From the NCBI GenBank assembly GCA_020744225.1, contig JAGMWG010000003.1, forward strand, positions 1,612,001 to 1,676,000: a stretch of DNA of 64,000 bases, given 5' to 3'. The notes below the pieces were generated by a model. The model had not been told where the DNA came from. It worked only from the letters and a program-made list of their open reading frames with translations, and did no database searches. This document shows, in pieces, positions 1 through 11,000 of this stretch (its first letter is position 1; every line of letters starts with the position of its first letter). The stretch comes from Paraphoma chrysanthemicola. Lineage: Eukaryota; Ascomycota; Dothideomycetes; Pleosporales; Phaeosphaeriaceae. Both the position numbers and the translations under genes were made by a program.

Positions 1-1330
1 CTGGAATGACTTCAACATTGACCTAATTAGGCAGATAATGTCAGTATACATCTAACCAGCCATTATGAGCGGGAGTAAACTGACATCAACGTAGCCTCGC
101 ATACATTCCACCCTTCGCACAAGCCACTTCTTTAGGTCTGCTCGCTCGGGTACGTCACCTGTGTGCTCGCTGGCTATTACTTTGGCCTGGTACTCGGCAT
201 CCTTCGTCTTGTTATTGGGCCTTGGGAAAACTTACATGTATCAGTTGGATGCATATACAATGGCAGGTACTCTTTGCTTCGAGTCTATTGAGCTTGTGTG
301 GCTGTCATCACTGGACTTACAATCTACCAAATTCAAAACACCCTCTTCGCCTAAGTACCTTGTTTGCAAGATGTTGCTCGACGGCAGGTAGTGTTGTTTC
401 GTGGTGCAAATATCATCGCCGCTTGGATTTATGGAGAAATGTCCGCCTTTGTCTTGATCGAGAATTCGGCAAAAGACTGAGGGTGAATCGAAGTGAGGCC
501 TAACACATTAGCAATGAACATGACTAGACATATTCAGCTTACCAACACATATAGTCGAGACCACCTGATATTGGTGAGTAACAAGTCAGTGCCAGTTTTG
601 CATATTACATCTTCACCGGGGCACGAACCATCCGTAGCAACCATTGCACATGTCCTCATGTTTCCAATGAGACCATAGTCCTCAATCTAGTGGCGTGGTG
701 AGTGGTTTGAACCTGCAATAAGTGGCCAAGCGCGCGAGCATACCGGCATATATCCATTGGCCGATCGCCTCGAACTCTGTGCTGTCTGTGGCCCTGGCGC
801 GACTCGCTTCATGGTTGGAGTCTGCATCACTTTTTCGCTACGTTGCCTGTAAAGTTCGGTACCGCTGTCTTGTAGTATATTCGTACGCGCGGGATATGGA
901 GTGGTAATGTCGCGTAATGGTCGTGCTTTAGGGCTCAATTTGCTAGCCCTAGATTCGGACACCATCAACGTATCAGTCGGGACAGCCGGATGAACTGGAA
1001 GAGCGCGGAATGATAAAGGCGGTCCTATTAATTACAAGTGACAGGTACGAAGGATCGTGACCAGGTGGAGCCAATTATGACAATTATGATGAGGCGTGAC
1101 GTCAGTGGTCTTACCCTTGCCGCTCACGCGACTTTCTTCACCTTCCAAGCTCACACGGATAGTGCACATCTTAATACGCTTTCCTATTCATCAATAGAGA
1201 AGTTATCAATCAGTGAAACCAGTACGGCACGATTGACAAAAATTTAAGCGGTTGAAGATGGGCATGTCAAACAGCCAGATCAATCGTCTAATTAGGTTAC
1301 AACCAGGGAAGACTGTATGACCGACTACGA
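1..1330. other. gene-poor left edge
   Basis: All reading frames are short and none resembles a family I know. The only part with some coding character is a possible exon at 136-266, listed separately. The rest may be the 3' flank of the F-box gene, which ends at 1331 on the minus strand, or decayed DNA. Confidence 0.5.
136..266 (+). other. possible internal exon of a membrane protein (unresolved)
   Basis: A pyrimidine-rich acceptor ending in TTTAG at 135 precedes an open 131-base segment, followed by the donor-like sequence GTACTC at 267. The frame reads from VCSLGYVTC and contains a hydrophobic stretch (LAGYYFGLVLGILRLVIGP) that would suit a membrane helix. I could not join it convincingly to another exon on either side. 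A later open segment at about 390-480 ends in a stop but is in a different phase. It could be a remnant or chance. Confidence 0.2.
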
Positions 1331-2989
1331 CTATGATTTAGTTAAACTCGCAATCTCGATGTATTGCCTCGCCTGCTTCCACAAGGAGTACGGGCCAGTT
1401 CCGTTATGGATATAGGACGGAACCGCAAGGTACACCATCTTCATACCCTGAAGCCAGTCAGCATGGGCGGCAAGGACATGACATCCGCTCACATCAAAGT
1501 ATGCCTTGACTTTCCGCACAGATTCCCCCCAACCAAGCCTTCTGCCTCCATTTTCCTTTTTCAATCCAGCAGTGGCTGCAATTCGCCCGTCTTTGTTCAG
1601 TATGCCCAATCCATGTATCCCGCGATTGCTGGCGACAACATGAAATCCACGGAGCACACCTCCCGTCTGTATCATGGTCTCCTTTCCTTGTAGAATATAC
1701 CCGATAGTCTCTTCGGTGTTATCTGCCAGGCAAAAGCGAAGGCCTGTCACATATGTCACGCCACTGTGGAATGGCAGGACTGAAACGTGCACAGCCACGA
1801 CATCTTTCGCCAAAACGACAAGCCGCTTGAAAAGTGGCCGGCATCCGAAGTGATAAGGTTGGAGTTCGCTGTCAAGCAGTTCTCCATAGGCACATTCCCA
1901 TCGCGCGGTGTCCTCGTCCTCTAGCTCTGGCTGCCACAACGAAGCAAGAGCTCTCCCACTGGGTTCTGTCGTCCCGAATCTCTTCTCATGTGAGGCGAAG
2001 TATTGTAGTCCGGATACGATGGGTCGCAAGAGCTCGTGGATCCGTCGCCGATTGGCAAGAACTAGAGACTCAGGCTCCGTTCTGAGAAAATCATACACAA
2101 TTTTAGGGTCGGAGAATTGAGCTTCTGTGATGGCCCCTGCTTTATGCAGTAAAGGTTCGATCAGATACTCATATTCTTGCCCAGGCCAGAATCTGGAGTA
2201 CCAGAATGCTTTGGAGAGCTGTAGCCTGGCTATTGCCCGTGAAGCCAGCTTTGCCGGAAGTACATCTTCGGACGGCAAAAACATGATGACATTTTCAAGA
2301 AGCTCCGGAGGAAGATCTTCGAAACAGTCCTGTCCATCCGCAGGCGTCAAGGAAGGCGTGTCACCCGATGCGACTGATTGTTCTTCGCTCTTGCTTTGTA
2401 CCTGCGAACCTTTCGAACCCCAACTGGTCAGTTGATCTTGGATTCTGTCGTTCTCTACAATGCTTGGGTTGGCCTTCCAGATCCTAGTGCCGACAGTGTA
2501 GCCTCTTTCGTTGCGGAGATGGATGCTCCAATTGTCGGCATCGTTACTCGCGAATAGACCGCCATATGTGTGGCCCCAAGTCACGACTTGACACTCGGGC
2601 ATGGTGCCGAATGACCGAAAGAAGAGATTCAGAGTCTGAACATTGACTGGCTGTGGGTATAGGGCCCATGAGAGAAGCTTCCAGCAGTTTTCGTGCACGA
2701 CATATCCACTGACAGCCGAATCTGGCGGAAGAGTTCCATCAGGGAGTAAAGTGGGAGCTGCCCAGCGGAGCATCACCATTTCTGTATGACAGCCGTGATC
2801 TCGTGGCAGTGAAATTGCTTTACGGCTTTCATTCCTGTATGCCACATTGGAGAGTTGTGGGCTGAGGTAGTCAGTTCCGTCAATAAGGATTGCGCGGACA
2901 TTGTTGAGCCAGGCGCGTCCAACGCGCTCGTCAGGCTCATCATGGATGTCCGCGCAACTTGCAGCACCGCACAAGGTGCAGTGAAACAT
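1331..2989 (-). CDS. F-box domain protein, 552 aa
   Basis: A single-exon gene. The N-terminus has several cysteines and histidines (FHCTLCGAASC) and a tryptophan-rich region common in large fungal F-box proteins. The F-box itself lies near residues 225-265 (FEDLPPELLENVIMFLPSED, then a leucine/arginine-rich helix). The C-terminal 200 residues look like a beta-rich domain (YVTGLRFCL, GIHGLGIL, WGES) similar, from memory, to the domain called DUF7600. F-box proteins usually bring substrates to SCF ubiquitin ligases; the substrate here is unknown. The start is the first ATG of the frame. It stands alone, with about 3 kb of gene-poor DNA upstream. Confidence 0.8.
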   Translation of the reverse strand: MFHCTLCGAASCADIHDEPDERVGRAWLNNVRAILIDGTDYLSPQLSNVAYRNESRKAISLPRDHGCHTEMVMLRWAAPTLLPDGTLPPDSAVSGYVVHENCWKLLSWALYPQPVNVQTLNLFFRSFGTMPECQVVTWGHTYGGLFASNDADNWSIHLRNERGYTVGTRIWKANPSIVENDRIQDQLTSWGSKGSQVQSKSEEQSVASGDTPSLTPADGQDCFEDLPPELLENVIMFLPSEDVLPAKLASRAIARLQLSKAFWYSRFWPGQEYEYLIEPLLHKAGAITEAQFSDPKIVYDFLRTEPESLVLANRRRIHELLRPIVSGLQYFASHEKRFGTTEPSGRALASLWQPELEDEDTARWECAYGELLDSELQPYHFGCRPLFKRLVVLAKDVVAVHVSVLPFHSGVTYVTGLRFCLADNTEETIGYILQGKETMIQTGGVLRGFHVVASNRGIHGLGILNKDGRIAATAGLKKENGGRRLGWGESVRKVKAYFDVSGCHVLAAHADWLQGMKMVYLAVPSYIHNGTGPYSLWKQARQYIEIASLTKS

Positions 2990-5900
2990 TGGAGAGTACT
3001 CGGGTTGCTAGCGATGTTGGTCGTGAGAGCGCGCAGAAGCCTGCAGCCTCAATAGTGCTTCGCTGACGCATACCTGGCTAACGTCGGCTACACATTCCCA
3101 ATTGCGATTACATGACATACAGGGCGTACAACAAGAGAACAGTAGTGCTTTTCTGAGAGGAAAGCAAGACGAGACTCTGCTGTATGGTGAGGACGTGATG
3201 AAGTGACGACTGACATGGAGGAGGAGTGGTGGGGCACGGGCGTGGAAACGTTCCGTCCGTCTGGCGGCCAAGCTTCAGCTCCTCGACTCTTCTCGATCAC
3301 ATACCGTAGCGCACATTGTGCGCCTGCCGTAACTACAGTTGCTCCGACGATGAACACATTTGCGGTTATTGGAACCCAGACGGAAATTGGGCAACCTTTG
3401 ATGGCAGGCGAACGGCAACACCCACCTAGGTATCCTTTGGGCCAACCTTCACTTCCCTGGCGCGTTTGTATCAATCAATCGAAATGACATCAAAGGAGAC
3501 AGTGTAGTGAGTGGCGGTCTGCTTGTACGACCTCTGGGAGCGGGAGTATACTTCCCCGCAGTGTATGGACATTAGAGCTAACCCTCTTCCACCTGTACGC
3601 ATGAACATGAAAGTACATGGCAGGAACTCTCACTCAAATACTCTGCGCAGAGTCAGTCTATACCGAAGAGAAACTCTCAATTTGACGACCAAATGAACTG
3701 AGTCGTCTCATAAGCAAATCCCCCATGTTTATTTTGCAACAATCAGACCCAGGGTTGTCTTGAGCACCTGCTATTTGCTTTCCACTATGTTGCGGCATCA
3801 AAAACGTGCGTTGTAGGTGACTTCGAATAGAACCAAGTGCAGCATGGTGGCGACTCAAACCTTACAGCAGTCCAAGGGCTAGCCCTCGCGCTGTCTTTCG
3901 TATTACGTCCATGATGTGGTGGCATATCACTACACAGCTGAAGGACTTGTCGCAGCACCATCCATGTCGGTTGCTGGGTAACAACGCATCGATGCAACTA
4001 AAGATGCGATGATACCCATTGTATGCCCCGTCCACCCAAGCACCAAGCAAGTTCCCGGGATCTAAATGCTTCTGGAATGTTTACCGAAAAGCCATGCGAG
4101 GTGCATCATTGCAGCGGTACAGTTGCTTCCGTACTTACCAGACCTGGATTGCTCGGATGCCAGATCAAGAGTCGCAGAACGTTGAGACAAGGCCATCTGT
4201 GACTTGGCATGCGACTGTGGCCCTGTCTTTACCTACTATAGGATCACCGATACCGCATCGTGATGTAAAGATTTCATGTCGATATTACCATAAACAGGAA
4301 CCGTCGTCCCACCGCTCTTTTGACGAATGTTTAGAAGTGGTGCGCATGAAGCCGAGGGATGCCCTAGCGCTTTCAGCTTGTTCCTTGGAATTCTCGGCCT
4401 CGAAGACTGCTGGTCATCTGAGCGGCTGCATATGCAGCCCTGTCAAAGAACCGGAGCATCCTTCGCCGCGTCAGATCGCGGACTTTGCGATGCACGATGC
4501 TATGAGAATCGGCATTTCCTGAAGGAGCCGCGTGCACAATGCAAGGAGCTCGGTCGCGATCGCGTGGGGTGGTTCACAGAATGATCGGGACATAAAAGCA
4601 ATGCTGTAGAACGCCTTCATGCAAGTAAGCATCGTGTTGGACTGGCATTGGCTGCTGGCTCCTTGTGCTGTACCACGGAAGGCACGTGTGCTGTGCCGCA
4701 TTCACGAGCTCGCTTGGCTGGCTAGAAATGGAAATACTACGCTGCGCGGGATCTTACGATAAGCTCGAGCATTGTACATTGACAAGTCGTGACAGGTTGT
4801 ACATTCAAGTCAACTCGAGCACTTCTCATATTTCGCATTTGTAGGAAAATTGACCCGATTGACTTCTTGAGGTTCCGCTGCGTAGCTCGTCAAGATCAGT
4901 TACTGCCCTGGTCTAAGTTTGAGCTTACAAACCTCACTTCCACGGTGGTGTAGGATCCTTCAAAGTTATTATTTGCGGCCAACATCGGTACGAGTTCTTG
5001 GGCTTAGCAACCAATCATGAAAGTGTACTTCACCGCTCAGCGAGAAAATATCGAACTGAGCCAGGGAGGCGTGAAGCCGCCACAGCGCAGTCCCGGCAAT
5101 TCGTGAAACCTTTAGTCGCATTACTCGATGGCACCACGCACGACAGGCCGCCCCGTTTGGATCTGCGTGCGTCATAGCGCCTGAAAGCCACGCTCGAGCA
5201 CGGCAGATTCCCTCATTACCCGTTGCTTGGGGACGTTTCTCGGAAGACTATCTGACGAATTGCGGTGTGTGCATCGGACAAGTTCTCACGAGCAAGGGCA
5301 CACAATGACAGCAAGCTATTATATCAAGCCCAGATTGCGTCGTGCGACGAATTCTTCTCCCTTTGCGCGCGCAGAGGTCAGCTTGGAACCAGGGCAGAAC
5401 TTCGTGGTGGCCAGGATGATGCGAGGTGAAAAACGGCCCGCCAGACTGGAACACCGAAGCGGCATCGGTCTCTCTTGGCTCTAGCGCCGCTAAGACACTT
5501 CCCTCATCGGCACCACTCTTAATGCGCAAATGACAGTACCGCGAGCAATTGCGCCGCCATCTCCAGGATCTGCGGATACTTGGAGAAACGGAGCCGGCGC
5601 TGATTCGCCGTCTCTTGAGCGTTGGCATCCCACTCCTTACTTACCTTCTCCCACGTCGATCCGCCAGCAGCACACCTCGCACGTGTCATGGTAGTCTAGG
5701 TAATACTCTGACAGAAGACGGTAAGTATGCGATTCGTTTCCTCGTGCTACTGGACCGGAGTTGGCCACGGCGCAGGAAGGGCTGTCAAGCCTTAGCCACA
5801 CCATGATATATCCTTTCATCGCTCCCCCTTGCCCTTCGGATCAATTTACCAACCTTATCCCTTCCGTCTCAAGTGGCTAGTCCCTGGTCCCTGGGTTGTG

Positions 5901-6059
5901 ACCCGACGCCATTACCGTCAATCCGTCTAGTTTGTCTCCGCTTAGGCTCCACAAACGTCTATTTCATCTTTCTCCCGTCCTTCTACGCCTCATCCGAATT
6001 CGTCGCGTGCTCTCTTCGTCCTCTCTGTCTCACCCATGTGCTGCTGTTGACCATTGGCC
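2990..6059. other. gene-poor region between F-box gene and permease
   Basis: About 3 kb without a recognisable gene on either strand. The open frames overlap each other on opposite strands and show no family motif. The last few hundred bases (about 5800-6059) are C/T-rich and probably hold the promoter and 5' leader of the permease. I see no terminal repeats or transposase motifs, but decayed mobile DNA cannot be excluded by eye. Confidence 0.5.
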
Positions 6060-8102
6060 ATGGGTCTCAATACAGATCTCAAAGGCTCAGCGCCGGGCAG
6101 GCTTCCCGTAGACAGCAAAACACTCCAACCCACCATCTCGAACCAGTCCAAGGCAGCTGAAGCAGGGGGATTCCAGCAGCATCGCAACATAATGGCAACC
6201 ATTGTGGACGATGATGATCGCCTGCTTGTGCGCATTGGATACACTCCAGTAAGCACTCTATGAGTAGCGCGACTACATCAACTAATACTCCTCGTAGGTC
6301 TTGCGCCGACATTTCTCGAGATGGTCTACAGTGTCATACGCGATATCAATTCTTGGTGTATTGGGCTCGGTACCAGCAACATTTGGCGCGCCCATGACCT
6401 CGGGAGGACCCGCGACAGCAGTATGGGCGTGGTTCATTGGCAGTATCATGGCCTACTGCATAGCAAGCTCAGGTGCGCATCACCAGCGACGAACCTGTTT
6501 CTCTGCTAACAGACTTCAAAAGTGGCTGAACTGGTGTCTGCATATCCGACAGCGGGTGGGATGTACTATGTCACGAAGCACGTTGTACCGCCGGAACACG
6601 TCGCGGCCTGGGCCTGGATCATTGGGTGGTGCAACTTCCTCGGTCAAGCTGCAGGTGTTGCCAGTCTGGCGTACACCATTTCGCAAATGATTCTGGCAAC
6701 CGCCGTCATGCACACAATGGACGGCGACATACCCACATTCCAACCGTAAGAGGAGCGGCTGAGCTTGCGAAAATGGAGACTGACCATTACTGCAGGGAAG
6801 CGTATCAAACCGTACTTCTGGCCATTTTCGTACTTTGCTTATTTGGCACAATCTGTTCCTTCCCCACGAATTGGCTGCATCGCATCATTCTGTGGTTTGC
6901 GCCCATCAACAGTACGTCTAATATGACACGACATCAGGCCACGGCTAATATTAGCATAGTTATTGCATCGATATGCATTTGCATTGCACTTTTGATCCTC
7001 ACGCCCAATAAACAAAGCCCTAAATGGGTGTTCACAACAGTCATGGATGGCTCAGGCTGGGGCAGCAAAGGATTCTCGTTCCTACTCGGGTTCGTCAACC
7101 CCTCAATCCCCGCTCGATCGGTGGAGAGCTGACACGCGCAGGTTTCTTTCCGTTGCATGGACAATGACCGACTACGATGGGACAACACAGTACGTCAGCC
7201 TTGCAGTCTCACATGTCAGCCAATCTAATCAATGCTGCACAGCATGTCGGAAGAAACACACGATGCCGCGATTCGCGGGCCCGTGGCAATCCGAGCTGCA
7301 ATCCTGGTCTCGGGTGTTGTGGGCTGGATGCTAACGGTCACTTTCTGCTTCTGCATGACAGATTACGACGCGATTATGGCGACTCCGACTGGTCTCCCGG
7401 TTGCACAGATTTTCTTCAATGCCGGTGGGAGGACAGGCGGAACAGTGATGTGGTTCTTCGTTATGCTCGTCCAGTTCTTCACCGGCTGCTCTGCCATGCT
7501 GGCCAACGCGCGAATGGCGTGGGCATTTTCCCGCGATGCCGCTTTCCCATTCTCAGGGTGAGATGCAGCGAGATCATCTATCACAACAAGTAGGGCTGAC
7601 GAAACACAGATTCTGGAGCAAGGTCAACCGCTTCACGCATACACCGGTCAATGCGGTGTGGCTCGTCGTCGCCTTCTGCAGCTGCCTCGATCTGATTGGC
7701 ATTGGCAGCACTCTGACCATTACGGCGATTTTCAACATCACCGCGCCAGCCCTCGACATAAGCTACATCGCGGTTATCATCGCACACCGATGGTACGAAG
7801 GACAAGTCAAATTCCATCCTGGCCCATACACCATGGGCAAATGGAGCAAGCCGGTCAACGCTGTCGCCGTGACATGGGTCATATTCATCAGCGTCGTGCT
7901 CTTCTTCCCAACAATGAAGCCAGTCAAAGCAGATAATATGAACTACGCCATCTGCGTTGCCGGCTTCATTGCTCTCTTCAGCACGGCATGGTGGTACGCC
8001 GGAGCAAGGAAGACGTACACTGGACCGCGGACAACCGACACTATCGACATGCTGCCGCCGGAAGATCCAGAAGAGATTTTTAGCGACTATGACACGCCTT
8101 GA
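6060..8102 (+). CDS. APC-family amino-acid/GABA-type permease, 8 exons, 562 aa
   Basis: Exons 6060-6248, 6298-6472, 6523-6745, 6796-6911, 6960-7089, 7142-7189, 7243-7557 and 7610-8102 splice through seven introns of 48-53 bases into one frame. The product has about 12 membrane helices. It carries APC-family signatures: GAPMTSGGPATAVW after the first helix, VAELVSAYPTAGGMYYV, and SEETHDAAIRGP with two acidic residues and the R-G-P turn. This is the layout of fungal GABA/choline/amino-acid permeases (Uga4/Hnm1-like) at the plasma membrane or vacuole; the substrate cannot be told from sequence. In exon 5 the first AG (6954) would create a stop, so the AG at 6959 is used. Confidence 0.88.
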
Positions 8103-9608
8103 TGGCGTGGATGACCTGCATGGATGACCTGCAGCACTGCACATGGTCTGGCTTGCAGCATTTAGCGATCCCGATTACACGAAAGCAACATCACGAAGGC
8201 GTTCTGCATCGCATTCACATCAGTATCCTATAGGCGCACTTGGATTCTTTTTCCTTTCTTTCCGACCACTCCTATGGGTAGACACGTCACAGCATGGAAC
8301 AGGGGCATCTCGAACATCCACCAGACCGATGAGCGACACCACTAGATCGCATGATACCCGGATAGAAAGACCGATAATATGACATGGCATCTTAGCATCA
8401 AGCAAATCAATCACTACCATTACTGCGAAAGTAGTCTCACAATGGCCACGTACCCCCTTTTGAAAACACTAACCAGCAATCACTGGTGAGCTTGTACGTA
8501 ACACATGACTGCTGCTGTGATGCGCCGAATGCTCTATCACCTTACCCCACATACACGTACCTTCGCACGTGTCGCATAACCCCACGCTGCATGCCAGCAT
8601 CACTTGTTGCATCTACGGGAGGCCTCGCGCTATATGTCCCTTTGCTTCGTAGTATATGGCTGCATCGAGAGAGACGTGCATGAGGCGAAGAACAAGGCGT
8701 CTAGAAATTCGCGAAATCAAAAGTGAGGCGTGCGGCTATGATGGTGTAGTGAGAGTGGTTCCCAGAGTCTAAGGAACAGGAAGGCGTATGTAAGAACGGT
8801 AGTGCGTGTATGTGAGAATGTGAGAATTGGATTGGGTAGGATGTATCAGCGGCAAGGGCGGCCTGGATTATCCGTTATATGTGCTGCAGAACGGATATAG
8901 ACGAGGGGCGATTTGGAAATGCTGGATTGCAGCATGTCCGTTTGACTTTGGTAGTTGAACGATAGCCCACAAGTCTACGTGCAAACTAAAGACAGTGTTT
9001 CAATAGGGCTACACTATCGCACCCTAGGCATCAATCCGTATGTGGTTACACGACGGTGTATGCCGATGGCTTTCAGAAGGGAGATAAATGGTTAGCTAGA
9101 AGCGAAAGTCAACCATCAGATCGTCAATTACTCGTATCGAGAACCAGACATAAGTGTCAGGATTTTCATTGATCCTCTCTATCTCCCCATTCCAGCCCAA
9201 ACAGATCGCTAAGCATACACACAGGAATCGAAATCCGACAAATGAAAGTGTAAAGAGAACGTGGCACAGCATCAAAAGTATCGACATGAAGCCTAAAAGT
9301 ATATCCCACCATCATCGTTACGCCCCTGAGCCCCGTCATGGATTCGGTATACCGCACCAACACCACAGATGTTCGTGCGCCAGTATGTCCGTCATGATCT
9401 GAAGCTCACCCTGCGCGAAGAACGTGCCCGTTGCACGCTCTAGCCACATCGTGTGCGTGCGCGCCATGTGCGCTGCTGTCGTGCAACCAGACATAGATGG
9501 CGCGGCTGACATCATGCCGCACAAATGTCTCACGTCGCTTGCTTCTCGGCCTCCCCACGAGCCGTTCGTCGTGTGTTTCTCTCTCGCACTCACGTAGGAT
9601 GGTGGTGT
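8103..9608. other. gap between convergent permease and 76-aa gene
   Basis: No gene recognised. It should contain the 3' untranslated regions of the permease (+) and of the small gene ending at 9609 (-). A 13-base tandem duplication lies just after the permease stop. Confidence 0.5.
8108..8133 (+). repeat. 13-base tandem duplication
   Basis: The unit TGGATGACCTGCA occurs twice head to tail, five bases after the permease stop codon. It is probably a replication-slippage product in the 3' untranslated region. Confidence 0.8.
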
Positions 9609-9897
9609 CTACGAGCGGCCGGTCCTCATCTCGCGAATGCCAATTGACGGCATCTTGCTGAATCGCCTGTTGCTTCCGGCTGACGAGCTCTTTGCGCTCA
9701 GTGGTGACGAAGCGTAGACGTATTCGCCATCGACGTATTGCGCGTCGCTGATGAAGGTGGTGCGTTTCTCGCGGCGTGTGTAGCGTTGCTCGAGGCGGTA
9801 GAGCTCGAGGCCTGCGTTGGAGTCGTTAGTGGTCCGTGTTTGCGCAGCAGTGAATGGCATGTCACGTACGAGCCTGCAGTTTCTCAAAGATGCCCAT
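9609..9897 (-). CDS. small spliced protein, 76 aa, unknown function
   Basis: Two exons: 9870-9897 (28 bases) and 9609-9811, joined over a 58-base intron with donor GTACGT, a good branch site (ACTAAC) and acceptor CGCAG. The product begins MGIFEKLQARLELYRLEQRY, an amphipathic helix rich in Leu, Glu and Arg, continues RREKRTTFISDAQYVDGEY, and ends in a Ser-rich basic tail. There is no signal peptide or membrane segment. The composition, the frame across a canonical intron and the smooth helix argue for a real gene. I do not recognise a named family, though I have the impression of similar short proteins in other Pezizomycotina. The first exon is too short to appear as an open frame. Confidence 0.72.
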
Positions 9898-11000
9898 TGT
9901 GTGCCGTGGTTCCGCTTTGCCCAGCCGTGTGTTCGTATCGTATCGTGCGTAGTCTGAGGAGAGTCCAAGAGAGCGAAGAGCGTGTCGTGTATATGTCGAG
10001 GCGTGCGTGTCGCAGTGTCTGGTCCCGCAGCGTAATTCCCTGTATGTTCGCTACGTGCTCCGTATCGAGTTGTGACGTCCAACCAATTGAACCGTCTCGT
10101 GCTTCCTAATCGTCAACAGCAAAAGTCGCAGAACGAATGTGGGTCGCAGGTAGCAAAGCAGGAGAGCAAACCGCGAGGGGCACGGTGCAGATAAAACGGA
10201 TGGCAGGACGAGCGAGCGACTTGGCTGCAGCAAGCAGTGACAACTGTGCAGGGAGCCAGTCCATGGTGCCTTCTCCCTCGGGTCGTTGTTGGGGCGCGCA
10301 CGCGGGTCGTGGGCTTCCAGGCTTGCGGGCTTGGGCCTTCTGGGTGCTAGTGTTTCCACGGGCTCTTCGAGAATCTTGGAAGCGGGCTAGCTTGCCCGAT
10401 AATCCCAAACGTACTACTGCTAAAAGAGTTGGACGGCCGGGCTTGCGGGACGAGAGGGACTGGCACGCCGTTGCGGTGGATCGTCAGGAACAGGAAATGC
10501 CTTGGTGCGAACCTCCATACAGCCGCGACATGCCTCGCCGTACTCTCCACAGCTTCCTGCATCTCGCGAAATGAGATTGCACGCTTCATCATCGAAAGGC
10601 TTTCCCCCCGCTCGAGTCAGTGCCTCACGTGGAACCAGGATCAAGTCTCGTTTACGAGGGAGCGTGTCAAACCTGCCGCCGCCACATCGTTAGCGGCAGA
10701 TGCTCGTCCCAGGGGCGCATTGATGGTTGCTGTCAAAGCACCCTCGCAAAGCGAGCGATCGACACTGCTCGTTTCTCCAAAAGCAAAAGGAGTTCATGCC
10801 GAGAAAAATGTCATTCAGCCCTAGACCAGGCCATGGTGATCTATGTATAATCTGTACAGAAGCAGGAAGACCTTCGGCGCCGCCATGTCTGATCAACGCT
10901 ATGCTCTCCCTTTTCGTGATGCTCTAGCCGTTTCTGCTCCGAAGCTCCTAGAAATGCTCGACTCTGCTCTGTCTGCAATATGCTACGCGTAAAGAGCTTC
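9898..11000. other. gap upstream of 76-aa gene and downstream of TPS2
   Basis: No gene recognised. It should hold the promoter of the small minus-strand gene and the 3' untranslated region of TPS2. Overlapping open frames on both strands around 10350-10820 lack any family feature. Confidence 0.5.

Noticed and set aside
704..713. tRNA B-box-like sequence on the minus strand
   Set aside because: GGTTCAAACC is present but the T-stem does not pair and no A-box or acceptor stem is visible.
3088..3474. 128-codon minus-strand frame with a hydrophobic stretch
   Set aside because: A good donor-like GTATGT lies inside it, but no start exon or downstream exon could be joined in frame, and the plus strand is equally open.
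4019..4522. 167-codon plus-strand frame
   Set aside because: The composition is irregular, there is no family motif and no splice-supported extension; probably chance.
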